Assembly: GCA_021442155.1 (NCBI GenBank)
Contig: CM038214.1
Location: 314,433,001-314,497,000, forward strand
Direction: 5' to 3'
Source of the DNA: Cymbidium sinense
Taxonomy: Eukaryota; Streptophyta; Magnoliopsida; Asparagales; Orchidaceae
Length of the DNA stretch: 64,000 nt
Below are positions 49,039 to 62,400 of this stretch, piece after piece. The position numbers were made by a program, and so were the translations under genes. The notes under the pieces are model-generated. The model saw only the letters and a list, made by a program, of their open reading frames with translations, had not been told where the DNA came from and did no database searches. Numbering within the stretch: the stretch's first letter is position 1; each line of letters opens with the position of its first letter.

Positions 49039-52000
49039 TCTAACCTATTGGATTCACCTGCTTTACCTCTTTTATTGCATGATCATTTTCTATTTACTAT
49101 TATTATTTCTTTGGTCTTCGATGCATCAACGATATCTTGTTGTTTACTTGTTGATCTTTGTGGCACGTTGTTGGTTTAATTATCTTAGCTTTAATTGGGA
49201 GCTTAATGCTTCTACTATTTTAATGTTAATGTGTCACGCTTCTTTGAATTTGCTAATGCATCATCATATTACTCCTTGTCGGTCCTTTCAAGCTAAGGGT
49301 CATCTCAGGGTTAAATTATCCCAACCTTGTTTGGGGTCTTGCTATTTCGGATGCTACCTCTATGTTAAGGTTTAATTTTGTTTTGGGCCCTTTGTCCAGC
49401 AGGCTGATCTTAGAGTTGGTTTAATGTATTTGTTGAATGTATATGCTAACCCCAGCTTACATACCTGCAAGGAAAGAAAATGCAATACCTTTGTTATAAT
49501 TAATGGTTCTTTGTAGGTTTGGCATTATTTAATGAATTCCTTATTTCTGGGAGGGTAGTTCTGCACTTGATTTCTCTAAAGGATTTCATTGATAATAACC
49601 TTTTGAACCCTTATGGTAGCTCTGTTTCCCCACTGCTTTTTATTGGCTTATCCTATGGTTGCAATAATTGTAGTCTTGTTTTAACCTATGGCTATTTGAT
49701 TTCTGGATTCACTGTCTTGCTGGCTAACCTTGTGTTTGTTAGCTATTTGTTGACTGGCATTCTTATTTTCTTCTGTTTCATCCATGTCGATCAATCTCTG
49801 TATTTTTTACCTTTTGGCTCTGTTAAAATAAAACCTGGGATGCTGTTGTTTTCACCAGCTGCTATTTTATATATCCTGGTTCAGCTAGTCTTGGCCACAC
49901 CTCTTCCTTAACTATCTTAGATTTAACTTATGCATTGTATAATTTGAATGGTTGGTTTTATTGCCAACTTGCTATTATTTTCTTTCTTGGTTGGATGGTC
50001 TGCTGAAAGTCTTTTATCCAGTCGATTACTAGGGTTGTTTATCTGGTTCAGCAGGGTGCTGTTAGTGTTGTCTTGCTGATTGTTTTGCCCAACCTCATAT
50101 TCCCAATCTGTCAATAGAAATTTTGCAATTTCCTGTTCAATTTTATTAATCCCTTGCAGTTTTGGATTTCCTTTATGGCTTCTCAGTTTGCCTTTAATGT
50201 GGTTGTGGGTTTAGCTACTAGCTTGATCATCTTTATCTGGAAGGTTTTTTCTGTTGATTATCTTTTGAACCCTTTCTGTTGCTACTTTACATTTCTATTT
50301 TTTATTGGAATTTTATATGGTGGGTGTAATTTTTGTTTTATTGCTACCCTTGTCTTTATGGTTCTTATCTATTTCTTTCTTTTTGTTTCTCTTACTATTT
50401 TTGTTGTTAACAACTGGGCAACTGCTAATTTCTCCTACTGCTATTTTATCCCCCTTGGCTCTATTCAAATGGTGCAGAACCCTGTGATTATCCATCTGAT
50501 TATTTGGATCTTTACATATGCTCTATTTACACTGAATGGGTGGACTTTTGGCCAGCTTGTTGGTAATTACTGTTTGGGTTGTTGGCTGAACTAGATTAAT
50601 ACTCTACAAGCTATTTCTAGGGTTTTGGTTTATTTTATTCAACAAGCCTCTATTGAAGTTGTTGACTGCTTGGTGGCTTTTGATTTGAATCTCCTTATTG
50701 GTTTATTATATGCTTATCATCTAAATTCTATGGACTACTTTATCTGCTACTCTTTTCTCCATCTTCTTTTAGTTAAACTTATATCTATTGCACTATTTAT
50801 TCTGAATGGGTGGTTCTCTGGCTAGCTAGCTGATTTTCGTTGTCTTGGCTATTTGTTGTCTTGGATATTTGCTATCCTTTTTTCTCAGGATTCCAATGTT
50901 GGCTCTATCTTTGTTGGTTGTAGGACTTTAGGGTCCTATGTTCAGCAAGATGTTTCTGACTTTGCTGTTTTGATTGTTTTTGGTCATTGGTGTCTGGGCT
51001 GCTGCTTTTTCTATCCATGTTTCTATGCTCTATCTACTTGATTACTAACTATTGCAATGTCTACAATGATTGAGAGGCTCTATGGCCATCTTACTGTCCC
51101 TTGCTGTCATGGCTGTGGCTGTCTTGGCTCCTATTGTCTTGGTTATTTTTTTATCTTGGTTATTTGGTGTCTTATTTTTTCTGGATTCTAATGAGGACCC
51201 TAATTTGAATCCCCATTTTGATTTATCCTCTGGTGGGTTCCAATGTTGCACTAACTATTTTTTTTGGGGTTGGCTTTCTGATTGCCCTTGTTGTTTGTAT
51301 CTGGGCTACTGTTCATTTCCTGATAGTTGTGATCTACATTAATTGCTACTATTTTTATTCCCATCTAGGTTCAGTTAGGCTTGTGCTGCTATCTCCTTGG
51401 AATGCAATGTCTATTCTCGAATGGGTGGTACTATGGATTTATTGCCTTTTGTCGCTTTTATCTTGGTTATTTACCCAGATTATCCAATTTTTTGTCCGAT
51501 CGCATGAGTCAGTAGTTCGACTATCTTTATTTGGTATTATTTTTTGGTATTGGGTTATGCCTTCCTTTACAAATGCTTTTTCCCAACTCATATGATATGG
51601 ATATAAGGGGTTTGTTCACTGCATTCATTATTATGATTGGGCTCATTTTGGACTTTACTTCTAGGTTGTACTCCTGGCCTGAAAGATTCATATATATATC
51701 ATATGTTTGGGATGGTGTTACTTATAGGCTCATCGACTTGCTTAGCATGATTTCATTAGGCTACCTCTTTTGCTATTTTCTTGTGGTTGGTTTTTATGCT
51801 GGCCTATTTCATATGTATAAGTATCCTCATGTCAGGGTGACTATATTGATGATAATTTTCCTGCATGGGACCCCTTATCTTTTTGCCCTTTACAATTTCC
51901 TATCTATATTATAAATAGTTTTGTTTAGGTTTGTAGGTAATAAAGCCCATAAGACTTTCAACAACTGGTCATATCTCACGTGTTTGTTGGCTATGGTTGT

Positions 52001-52502
52001 GATGATTTCTCCCTTTTGGTTTGGTAGCTCTTATGATGCAACCCTTCAAGTTTGATGCGATATTTGCATCTACCCAAACTTGGTGTGACTGAGCCTGAGC
52101 CTTCTCTATCATAATTCTTTACTATTATTCTCAGATTATGCTATTTTCAGTTACCATTATGTCTGTATAACCTTAACTGCTCTAATTTCTTTTTGTTTAC
52201 ATTTTTGCTGGTGCTTCTCTCTTGTCCTCTTACAAGTTTGCTCCATAGTGTCATGCATTCTCACATCCTGCAGAGCATTGGCCCTAATCTTCTTTAGGAT
52301 TTTTTATGTTAATCTAATTGTATCTTTTGATTTCTTTGGTGTCTTCTTTGCTTTTGGATGTACTTAGATAGGGGATTTACTCTTTAGGCTGATTGTAGCT
52401 CTTTGAGCAATAGTTCTGGAGTTTATCCCCTTTAAGGACCTTGTAACCCTCTTTTTGTGGCAATAAAATACCCCCTACATGGGGTTTGCCAAATAAAAAA
52501 AA
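49039..52502 (+). other. LINE B long T/G-rich 3' region with internal repeats
   Basis: About 3.5 kb follows ORF2. Hydrophobic frames (49519-49911, 50154-50594, 51218-51595, 51531-51914) reflect T-rich sequence; frames are not kept in LINE C, so no protein is called. A module around GAATGGGTGG recurs at 50534, 50804 and 51419. The first two, 270 bases apart, are alike over about 45 bases, including CTATTTA before the word and GCTAGCT or GCCAGCT after it. The terminal 500 bases match the end of LINE C. Confidence 0.75.
52462..52467 (+). promoter_or_regulatory. AATAAA poly(A) signal of LINE B
   Basis: AATAAA in TGTGGCAATAAAATACCC lies 24 bases before the A-tail and is identical in context to LINE C. 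Confidence 0.6.
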
Positions 52503-53781
52503 CCCCAAACCCTAAATCCTAACCTTAACCCTAAACCCTAAACCCTAAACCTTAAACCCTAAAACACTAAAATATTTAACCCTAAACCCTAAATCATAAC
52601 AACTCGAATCCCTAAACTAACCTTAAACCCTAAGCTAACCCTAAACCCAAAACCCTAAACCTGAAACACTAAACCTGAAACACTAAACCTTAAAAACCCT
52701 AAACCTTAAATGCTAAACACTAAACCTTAAATCCTAAACCCTAAAAGATAGCCCTAAACCCAAAACCCTAAAACCCTAAACCCTAAAACACTAAACCTTA
52801 AACCATAAACCCTAAACCCTAAACCCTAAAGACCTAAAAACCTAAACCTAAACTAAATAAAACCTAAAAAATAAAATAAATAAATAAACCTAAACATAAA
52901 TAAAATCAAAAAATAAAATAAATAAAAACCTAAATTTAATCCTAAACTTAAACCTAAAAATAAAAAAAGAATAAACTAAAATAAAATAAGAAAACATAAA
53001 CTAAATTAAAAAATAAAATAAACCTAAGAATTAAAGAGCAAAATAAAATAAAAACTAAACATAAAATAGAAATAAAATAAACCTAAATTAAAATAAAATA
53101 AAAACTAAATAAAAACCTAAACCTAAAAAATAAACCTAAGAATAAATAAAAAATTAAACCTAAACCCTAAACTAAAAAAATAAACCTAAAATAAAAAAAG
53201 TAAATAAAATAAAATAAACCTAAACCTAAAGTAAAATAAAATAAACTAAAATAAATAAAACCTAAACCTGAAAAATAAAACCTAAAAAAAGAAAATAAAA
53301 ACCTGAACCTAAACTTAAGAAAAAAAACATAAACCTATAAAATAAAATAAAAATAAAACTCTAAACCTAAATGTCAAACCTAAACTAAAAAATAAACTAA
53401 AATAAAACACCTAAACTAAAATAAATAAACCTAAAATAAATAAACTAAACTAAATAAAAAATCTAAATAAAAAACAAACTAAAATAAATAAAAAATAATC
53501 TAAATAAACTAAATAAACCAAAACCTACCAGTTTAATTAATTTTAAAAAAATCGTAAACCCTAAACCTACAACACTAAACCTACAACCCTAAACCCTAAA
53601 CCCTAAAAAATCCTAAACCCTAAACCCTAAACTCTAAACTCTAAACCCTAAACCCTAAACCCTAAACCCTAAACGCTAAGCCCTAAACCCTAACCCTAAC
53701 CCTAAACCTTAAACCCTAAAAGCTTAAACCCTAAAACCCTAAACCCTAAACCCTAAACCCTAAACATTAAACCCTAAAACC
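52503..53781 (+). repeat. telomere-like array between LINE B and LINE C
   Basis: A CCCTAAA-dense block (52503-52840) is followed by one AT-rich monomer with a spacer at 53521 and a second dense block at 53560-53781. LINE C inserted into that second dense block. I see no gene. Confidence 0.9.
53767..53781 (+). repeat. candidate target-site duplication of LINE C, left
   Basis: TTAAACCCTAAAACC is exactly repeated at 63103-63117, two bases after the LINE C A-tail. Chance identity is possible because the target is telomere-like repeat. Confidence 0.6.
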
Positions 53782-53942
53782 GCTCAGCTGCACTCCCTCT
53801 CTGGCGATTTCATGGTGATTTTGCGTTCCTGTGGTAGTCTCTACGGTTTGGCTGCCATTCGGGCCTCCCCGATCGTGTTCGCTGTCAAATTTCTTGGTTG
53901 CACATCCCCTGGTAGCTTATGTGATTCTCACCAGGTCGATTA

Positions 53943-55381
53943 ATGGTGAAGGCTTCACCCTCCGCGCCCCCGAACTCGTCGCATCTAGATGCGCCGACAA
54001 TAACCACTGAACCTAAAGGTACTCTGGATCCGATTGCTACTGTTAATGCGCCTGCTGTGAAGTCCTTTAAGGATGCTCTTTCTGGTAAGATCCCTTGTGC
54101 TAATGCCTCAGTTAATCTAATCTCTACATCCTTTCATGGATTACCGGCTGTCATGTGCTCTGACAAAGATGTTGAGAAATTAGCTAAGCCTTACGAGTTC
54201 TCTTTGGTTGGTAAATTCTCTTTATGATGCCCTACTCTAGATAATATCCGATCCTTCTTCCATAGCTTAAAGCTTTCGGGAGTTTTCACTATTGGGCTAC
54301 TTGATCCTTGACACATCCTCATTCAATTATCAAATGATTTAGATTACTCTCGTGTCTTTGCCCGTTGCTCCTATTATGTGCATAATTGTCAAATGCGGCT
54401 CTTGAAATGGTCGCCCTTTTGTCAAAGGAAGAATCCCCTATTGTTCCGTTATGGCTTGCTTTCCCAAACATGAGAATTCACTATGTTACTCATCAAGTAT
54501 TTTTGGGGCTCTATTAGACCCCTTCAAATTGATAGCTTCTAGATCTCGACCATCTCAGTAACGCATCTTGGTTGAAATTGACATTACGAAAAAATACCCC
54601 AAAGAAGTTTGGATTGGTTCGGAAAAATTCGGATATAATCAGAAAGTTGAATTTGAAAACTTCCCAACCTTTTGTTCTCACTGTAAGATCCATGGTCATG
54701 ATCATACTGAATGCTTTGTACTACACCCAAACCTTAAAAAGAATATTTCATAGGACACTAATACCTCTCTTGGAATAGGGAAAAACACTAAGTTAGCTTA
54801 TGTGCCAAAAGCTTCTCAAAATGAAATACATCCTCCTACACCTGCCCCCTTAGTATCTATTGATTTGTCAAAAGAAAACATTCTGAACTAGATATACATA
54901 CTACTATTGAGGTGTGTACTGAGACTAATGTCAACTTACCTAACACTTCTCCTACTTGCAATATATTGGCTCCTCATGACAAACCTTTGCTTAATTTAAA
55001 GCTTAATGACAATCCAAATGAGAATTTTACATTGGATCAAAATAATGTTGATCCCTTGGTGTCAGACCAAAACCAGAATATGCATCATGGCAATGAAAAT
55101 GTTATTTGCATTATTAATGGTGCAAGAACCTCCCCTCCCTCTACAGAGTGCTACTGGCTATCCAAATTTCTCATCCTAACTCGATCAAGAAGGAGAAATC
55201 ACCCTACTAAAACCTTGTCGATACTACTCCTATTCTAAAAACAAAACCAATCCCTTTCGATGGAGATATTTTGGATTCGATAGACCTTCCAAACCGTTCT
55301 TAAAAAAAATCTTCTAAAGCCAAAATGACTAATAATAATTTCACTAGAACCACACGTTCTTCCCTTACACCTCATAAATAA
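53943..55381 (+). pseudogene. LINE C ORF1 remnant (DUF4283-like region and CCHC zinc knuckle)
   Basis: The ATG at 53943 opens 94 codons (MVKASPSAPPNSSHL, then VKSFKDALSGKIP and EFSLVGKFSL) ending in a TGA where LINE B has TGT, so this is a premature stop. The frame goes on through FTIGLLDP, RVFARCSYYVHNCQMRLLKW and FPNMRIHYVTHQ with a further stop and shifts. VEIDITKKYPKEVWIG leads to an intact CCHC knuckle at 54673-54714 (CSHCKIHGHDHTEC). The Asn/Pro-rich C-terminal tail (open 54912-55238) ends at TAA 55379-55381. The protein would be an RNA-binding ORF1p; in this state it cannot be made whole. Confidence 0.82.
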
Positions 55382-55440
55382 TTATGTCCCTCTCTCCCCT
55401 TTTTTTTTCCTTTTTTATCTCTTCTTTTGAAATTTTTATT

Positions 55441-58400
55441 ATGATTAATTTTCTTATTTGGAATATTGGGTTGTGGACACCCCCAAATCGTGTTAGAGCC
55501 TCTGCTCCTCATAACATCAAACTTCTTGTTATCATTGAGCCTTTCATTAGCTCTTCCAAAATTGCATTTGTTAGATCACTTGGATTTCAAAATTTCTTCT
55601 TCAATCTTAATAACAAAATTTGGTGTTTTTGGGATAATTCTATCACCATTTCCATCATCGATGATCTTGACCAATTGGTTAATGTCAACATCTCTTTAGG
55701 TGATTATTCGGCCTTTGGTTCCTTTATTTATGCTTCTTGTAATAGAGCCAGTAGAAACATCCTTTGGAATCATTTAAGAACCTTTGCCGCCTCAGTTAAC
55801 CTACCTTGGTTGGTTGGGGGCGGTTTCAACACTATCATTGCTTCTTCGGAAAGGAGGGGAGGATGTTCTCCTAACCTTCATTCCATGGAAGACTTCTCTA
55901 ATATGATATTTGATTGCAATTTGAATGACATTGGTTTTTCTGGGTCTGATTACACGTGGCACAACTATAGACTTTGGAAGCGTCTGGACAGGGCCCTCTT
56001 TAATTCACCTTGGATTAATTAATGGCCTCTCACTTATGTTGAACATTTGAGCAGGACTTTGTCTGATCATGCCCCCCTTTTGATCTCTATCAAAACTCCC
56101 CCCACTAACCCTCCTATTCCCTCATCTTTTCATTTCCAAAATATGTGGACCCAACATTGTGATTTCACTAACGTTGTTTCCACTAACTGGATGGCTCCCG
56201 TTCATCCGGATAATTCCGTTAAAGGCATGGTTCGGCTTTGGCTTAAGCTCAAGACGCTTAAACAAAACCTCAATTGGTGGAACAAGCATATTTTTAAAAA
56301 TCTCTTCACCAATCTTAAAGCTATGGAACAAGTGGTTTGTTCTCTTGAATTGTCTTAACCAAAAAGCTTGATGAGTTGAGCACTGCCAAAGATAGTCTGA
56401 TTAACTATCAAAACATGGAGGAAACCTATTGGCATCAAAAAGCTGCTAGCAAATATATTGCTGATGGTGACCGAAACACTAGGTATTTTCATGCTATTTA
56501 TAATAAACAGAAAGCCCTTAACTCGATTAAGAAAATTAAGAACCCTAATGGTGGCTGAATAACTGATAACAATGAAATCAAGGATTCTCATATCCATCAA
56601 AAATTTATTAAATTCCAATCCTTCGTTAGAAACCCCCTCCAAGACCCATCTTATCCCTTCTATGATTACCAATGAGGATAACCATTTGCTCACTATGCAT
56701 CCCTCGGAAGTGGAGATTAGTACTACTCTCAATAGCATGAACAATGACTCTGTTGCTGGTCCTGATGGTTTCACGACTCATTTCTTTCAACATTGTTGGC
56801 CTTTATTAAATTTGATCTTGTTAATGTTGTTATTGATTTCTTTGATGGCAGCTCTATTCCCAAATATTTTTCAAGTACTTCTATTATCCTTATTCCCAAA
56901 ACCATCAATCCTGAATCCTGGGGTGACTTCAGACCTATTAGTCTTTGTACCTTTTTTCAAAAACTCATTGCTAAACTGGTTAATAATAGAATTAGCCTCC
57001 TGCTTCATAAAATCATCTCCCCTAATCAAACTGGTTTTGTCAAAAATAAAGCCATATCTGATAATATTCTCCTCGCTCAAGAACTGGTTCATGACATTAA
57101 TGTTTCTTCCAGAGGAGGTAATATGCTTTTCAAACTGGACATCTCTAAAGCCTTTGACAACCTCTCGTGGGGTTTCCTTTTCAAATCTTGCATTTGTTTG
57201 GTTTCAGTGATCATTTTATCTGGATTATTAAAAGTTGTATCACTAACATATGGTTTTGTCATATTAAATGGTGAGTCTCTTGGTTTCTTTTCTTCGAGCC
57301 ATGGTTTGCATCAAGGCGACCCCCTTTCTCCTTCTCTCTTTATCATTGCTGTCGAATATCTTTCAAGAAGCCTCAATGACCTTTTCATCAAAAATCTTAA
57401 CATGGCTTTTAAAACTCATGGTGGCTTCCCGTTTCATCTTAGCTTTGCGATGATTTTATAATCTTCAATGCCTCCCTTCAACATGTCAAAATTATCAAGA
57501 ATCTCTTAAATGATTTTGGCAAAGTTAGTGGTCTCTTCCTTAATGAAAAAAAATGCTATTTTATTCCCTCAGCGAAGATTCCTCCAAATAGAATGAATCA
57601 AATCTCCAGAATTACTAATTTTAAGCAAAGTCAATTTCCCATTAATTACCTCAGGGCTCCACTTTTTAAAGGTCAGAAAAGGTCTCACCTTTTCGATGGT
57701 CTTATTCAAAAAATTTCTAATAAAATTTCAGTTTGGGAATTTCATTTACTTTCTTTCGGTGGTAGGCTCACCTTGATTAAGAGCACTCTTAATTCCATGC
57801 CTTTATATCTCATCCAAACCATTGTGCACCATCTCTATCATGAAATTGGCCTCTTAAATAAATTTTTCTGGGCTCCAATACCTTTCTAAAAAATGCACTG
57901 GACCTCTTGGTTTAAAAGTTGTGGCACTTTTGACGAAGGTGGTCTTGGTTGTAAACCCATTAAAGAAACTATTAATGCCTTTTCTTATAAACTCTAGTGG
58001 AATTTTAGGAGTAATCAGTCGGCTAATTTCATGATCTAAATATTGCTGGGGTAAACACCCCCCGTCCCTTCAAGTGACTCTCCTGTGGAAAAGACTTTGT
58101 TCGTCAAATGGGATGCCAATCCTAATTTTTGGGGCATCAACTCGGTACCACTTTCTTTTGGCAAGATAACTGGAGTGGTTGTGGTTCCATGGATGACTTA
58201 CTTCATACCCATTCCACTTCCGCTATTAGAGTAAACACTTTCTGGCATAACAATAAGTGGAACAATAGTAAGCTTGCTAATTTTATCCCTTTTACTTTTC
58301 TGAATATGGTTACTACTATTCCTATCACTCCTCAAAATCAAGATCATATTGTCTTTAAGCTCTCTCAAAATGGTGATTTCAACCTCAAAAATGTGTGGCT

Positions 58401-59463
58401 CCACATTAAAGATACACCACACGAACCCTCCGATGTATTCTCTAAACTTTGGAATAACAATATCCCTATTTCTTACTCTATTCTTACATGGCGTATTCTA
58501 AAAAATTTTATCCTAGATTCCTTGTTGTGGGGTAAAGGGTTCCATTTACCTCTAAATGTCAATCTTGTTTTCATATTGAAAATGTTAATCATGTCTTTGT
58601 TAATGGGGCCATTGCTTCTAAACTATGGATTTGGTATGATGATCTATTTAACACTCTCAATTTCAATGGTTCTCTTACTTTATACCAACTTCTTGAAATT
58701 TATTTTGATAATACTATTAAAGGTCACATTAAAGTTATCATTGCTATCACTCTTATCTGGTTCATATGGATGGACAAAAATGATGCAAAACACCATGGGA
58801 TCCCTATGAACCATAGGAGGATTATCGCTAGAACTAAAAACAAAATTAGTGACTTGCTTAAAGCCAATCTCATTCATTACAAATATTTCAAAGGTTGTAA
58901 ATTTGTGGCCAATAAATTGGGCATAATTTTGCCGGATCAACTTTACTGCCATAATGACAAGATTGTATATTGGAAAAAACCACTTGATCATATTATTAAA
59001 ATAAATACTGATGGCTCTGTCTCTCATAATGGCTCGGGTTGTGGTGGCATTTTTAGGAACTCTAAGGGTATAGTCCTATGTGCTTTTATATTCCCTTATT
59101 TCTTGCACTACCCCTTTATCTGAACTTATGGCAGTCTTCAAAGCTCTTGAGATTTGTCTCCAAAATGGCTGGATCAATATGTGGATCGAGGTGGATGCTA
59201 TTTTTATGATTGATCTTTTAACTTCAACTAAGATGAGCAGCACTGATTTGTATTACCTCCTCAAGCAAACTAGATCTTCTCTTTCCCACCTGAATTTTAA
59301 CATCACACATGTTTGGCGTTAAGGAAATTCTTGTACCGACTACCTTGCCAATCTGGGTGCTAGATCCAATGGTATCATCTTCTTTGAGCAACACACCTTG
59401 CCCAAACATTTGCATGGGCTGGTTAACCTGGACAATTCTGGGTTACCTTATCTCAGAACTTAA
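55441..59463 (+). pseudogene. LINE C ORF2 remnant (endonuclease, RT, zf-RVT, RNase H)
   Basis: The ATG at 55441 (MINFLIWNIG) is chosen by alignment with LINEs A and B; an ATG at 55384 is in frame but lies in the T-rich inter-ORF spacer. The endonuclease is open to 56022, with VIIEPFI, a GGGFNTI that has lost the Asp of GGDFNTI, and SDHAPLL after a TAA. The RT has FRPISLCTFFQKLIAKLVNN, NQTGFVKNKAISDNILLAQE, FKLDISKAFDNLSW (Asp 57138-57140) and HQGDPLSPSLFIIAVEYLSR. A one-base deletion at about 57450 cuts SFADDFIIF inside the catalytic pair. A zf-RVT region (58350-58600) precedes the RNase H (INTDGSVSHNGSGCGGIFRN near 59010, SELMAV and IEVDA), which has one shift near 59100. The stop is at 59461-59463. 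Confidence 0.9.
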
Positions 59464-62400
59464 TTAAAATTCTGATGCTTTCTGCCCACTTTTTGGATTT
59501 CTGTTCCTTTTTGTGCTTTTTGTGGATGCTGCACATGGATAACACTTGGTGCCTTGATCTTTGTGTCATGATTCATTTTAATAGCTCCTCCCCTTTTGGA
59601 GGCTCCTATTTTTGGCATTAAAAGTGTTGAGTTATGTGCATAAGGTTAATCGCATAGGAATTATGAGGAAAGACATTTCTCTTTTATTTCTGAGTTATCC
59701 TTTACTTTATTTTTTTCCGCATGAAGTGGCTTCTTGGCCCTTTTGATAATATTTCTCTTGGTCATTGTCTTTACTAGATTCTTGATCTCATTCAGATGCT
59801 CTCTATGAAATCCTTATCGATTCTCACGAGTTCCTTTGGGGATCTTATTGTGGGGGTTTCTTTCTTTGTCAAATGCTATGACCCTCTTTTATAGTTTTCC
59901 TTCAGTCCGACCTTGCTTCTCCCACGCAGACCTACTATTGTTGCCGCGTGGAATTCTGCATTCTGTTGTATCTTTCTACACTGTCTATTTTTTTTGTCCT
60001 GGATGGTGTTTATTCAAATTGTTTATGGTCGCTTTTACCCGGAGATCCTTTCGTGGAGGTTTCGAGATTGGGGTTTTGGTTAATTTCTTTTATTGTTCTT
60101 GTCCAAGATTAACTATTTTTGGGGTCGTTCTTCTATCCCTCAGGAATGGATTTTCTTGTATCGCTCCTTTTGGTTCTTACTGTTTACCCTCCTTTTCTAT
60201 TTCACTTTCGCTCTTGTTGTTAACATTTTGGTTTGATGTTGTTCTTTCTTTGCAATTATTTTACCCTTCATGCTTTGATGAGATCATGAAAATTAGAAGA
60301 CCATTCTTGTTCACTTTATATCTAACGAATGGTCTATCCTATATTCCTACCGATTATGGCTATCAATATCATACCTTAATGTGACTAAGCAACGCTCTTG
60401 AACTGTTTGCTCTTAGGGCTATTGAGCACCTATTGGTTGCAACTTTCTTTATTCTTGTTATTTTTTGATTGGGATATCCCATGTAATACACTAATATCTC
60501 TTTCAGAATGGAATTGTGTTATTTTTTTCAATACTAGTCATTCTTTTTTGGGTCTTCTTTACATATTGTTGTCTTTGAGATTTATGGTTGCCTCTTGAAT
60601 CACGAATTCACTGCTTTGTACTAATACCAAGGCTATTTTTGATCACACATCTTTGTCGTTGTTTTCATCACGGTTCTATTTCCCATAGATTTCTTCCTTT
60701 TATTAAGGGAGCCTTTTTATGTTTTGTATACTCTTAATGGCATATCCTATGGCCAACATCTTGAAAACTTCTCTTTTAGTTGTTGGCTAACATGGCTCCT
60801 TTAGGGTAATGTTAATCTTGTTGTTTCTAGTATTTTTTTCCATGATCAGCAGGTTTGGAGTTACTCAAGGGATTATCATTCTGCATCTGCTGAGGTTGCG
60901 GGTTCTGCTTACACTGGTGGAAATTTCTTGAACTCATACATTTTTTACTTTATATCCTTCTTAGTAATATTTCCTTTTCCTAATGGGTGTGTTAACAGTA
61001 AAATTGACCATGTTGCTATTTTTTGGAATTTTGATTTCCTTGCCCAGCAAATTTTCTTTATTTTTCTTTTGGTTTTTGCTGCTAACACCTGGGATGGTGT
61101 TATTTTTCCTTGCTGTTGTTCTCCCACCCTATGCTATGATTGGAACATGCACAACATGAATCTCATTTCTTTGTTATGCTTGGAATTAATAAATGATTTA
61201 CCTTATATGCATAATTGGGTTATTGACCAACCCACTGGTTATTATTATGAATTTCCTTGAGTGGATTATGGTGACTAAGCATCGATCTTGATCGATTTCT
61301 CGAATGTCACTTCTTGGATAGGCTTTTGGTGGGGAGCTTTTCATTATCTATCCTTTCCTTTATCTATATATGTTTATGGGTGGACTCTTGCCCAGCTTGT
61401 TGGTTTTAACTGCCTTGTTTGTTGGCTGATCTGGATTAATACTCATCTTACTGCCCCTGGGGTTTTGGATTATTTTGGCAAGCTAGCTGGTTTTTGCTAT
61501 TTTGGTTGTCTCTTGTATTGGAGATTTACTGTCTTGTTTTATCTTGACACCTCAATTGGCTCCATCTTTGTTGGTTGTAGAATTTCAGGGTCTCATGCTC
61601 TGAAAGCTATTTACATTCTATCGATGGTGATGGTTTTGGTGACTTTTATGCAGTTCTTTGCCTTCAAGATAACTATTTTTATGCTTTAATTATTTGGTTA
61701 TCTATTATTGCCATGTCTACTCTGATTGAGGAGTTTTATGGCCAATTTTCTATCTTTTCTTGTTTTGGATGTTGCTGTCTTAACTGTTGCTATTTTCTGG
61801 AATCTACTGTTGAGACCCATTTCAATCCACTTGTTGATTCTTCAAATGGCGGGTTCAAATGTTGCATTAGCTATTTGGTTGTTGGGGTGGTTGGCTTTCT
61901 GAATGCCCGTACAGTCTATCTCCTATTTCTGATCTGCATTACCTACTGTTGTCCTTATTCCTACCTCATTTCTGATAGGTTGGTGTAGTCTTATCGATGT
62001 CATTCGAAAGTGGTATTATGGACATTTTAGTCCTTGTCTTGGATGTTGTTGCCTTTTCTTTGTCTTGTTGATTGTTGATTTGGATTATCTAAATTGTGGC
62101 CACGAATCGCTATTGGGCTACTTTTTTCTTGGGTGCTCATTTTAGTTGGTTGCGTCCATTCCACGTGTTGAGCTATCTTTGTCTTCCTTTACTATTGCTT
62201 TTCTCTAATATTAATAAGGGGTTGTTTCACAGGATGTTTCACTTACGAAAGTTTCATTTATATATCATATGATTGGGATGGTGTTAATTATAGGCTCAGA
62301 CTTGATTAGATTTCAAGTTGTCTCCTCTCAATTATCTTGTGGAGGGATTATATGTCGGATTGCTTTCTTTCTTGGATATGGCTATTGATGAGATTGGCTT

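Larger units (their letters stand above)
43466..52502 (+). mobile_element. LINE B, near full length, decayed L1-type retrotransposon
   Basis: About 9 kb: 5' leader (43466-43579, more GC-rich than anything around it), ORF1, ORF2, a 3.5 kb 3' region and an A-tail at 52491-52502. It is closest to LINE C, which starts 1.28 kb downstream in the same orientation. The endings are nearly identical (GGCAATAAAATACCC, ACATGGGGTTT, A-tail). The 5' boundary was placed where telomere-like repeats stop; no convincing target-site duplication is visible. All reading frames are interrupted. Confidence 0.9.

Noticed and set aside
49519..51914. Possible membrane proteins in the LINE 3' regions (also 28219-28714, 59836-60384 and 61288-61689)
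   Set aside because: T-rich sequence makes Phe/Leu/Val-rich frames by chance. The frames are not kept between LINEs B and C, and stops differ in each copy.
43466..52502. Target-site duplications for LINEs A and B
   Set aside because: Candidate matches in the flanks are only the common CCTAAA/ACCC words and cannot be told from chance.
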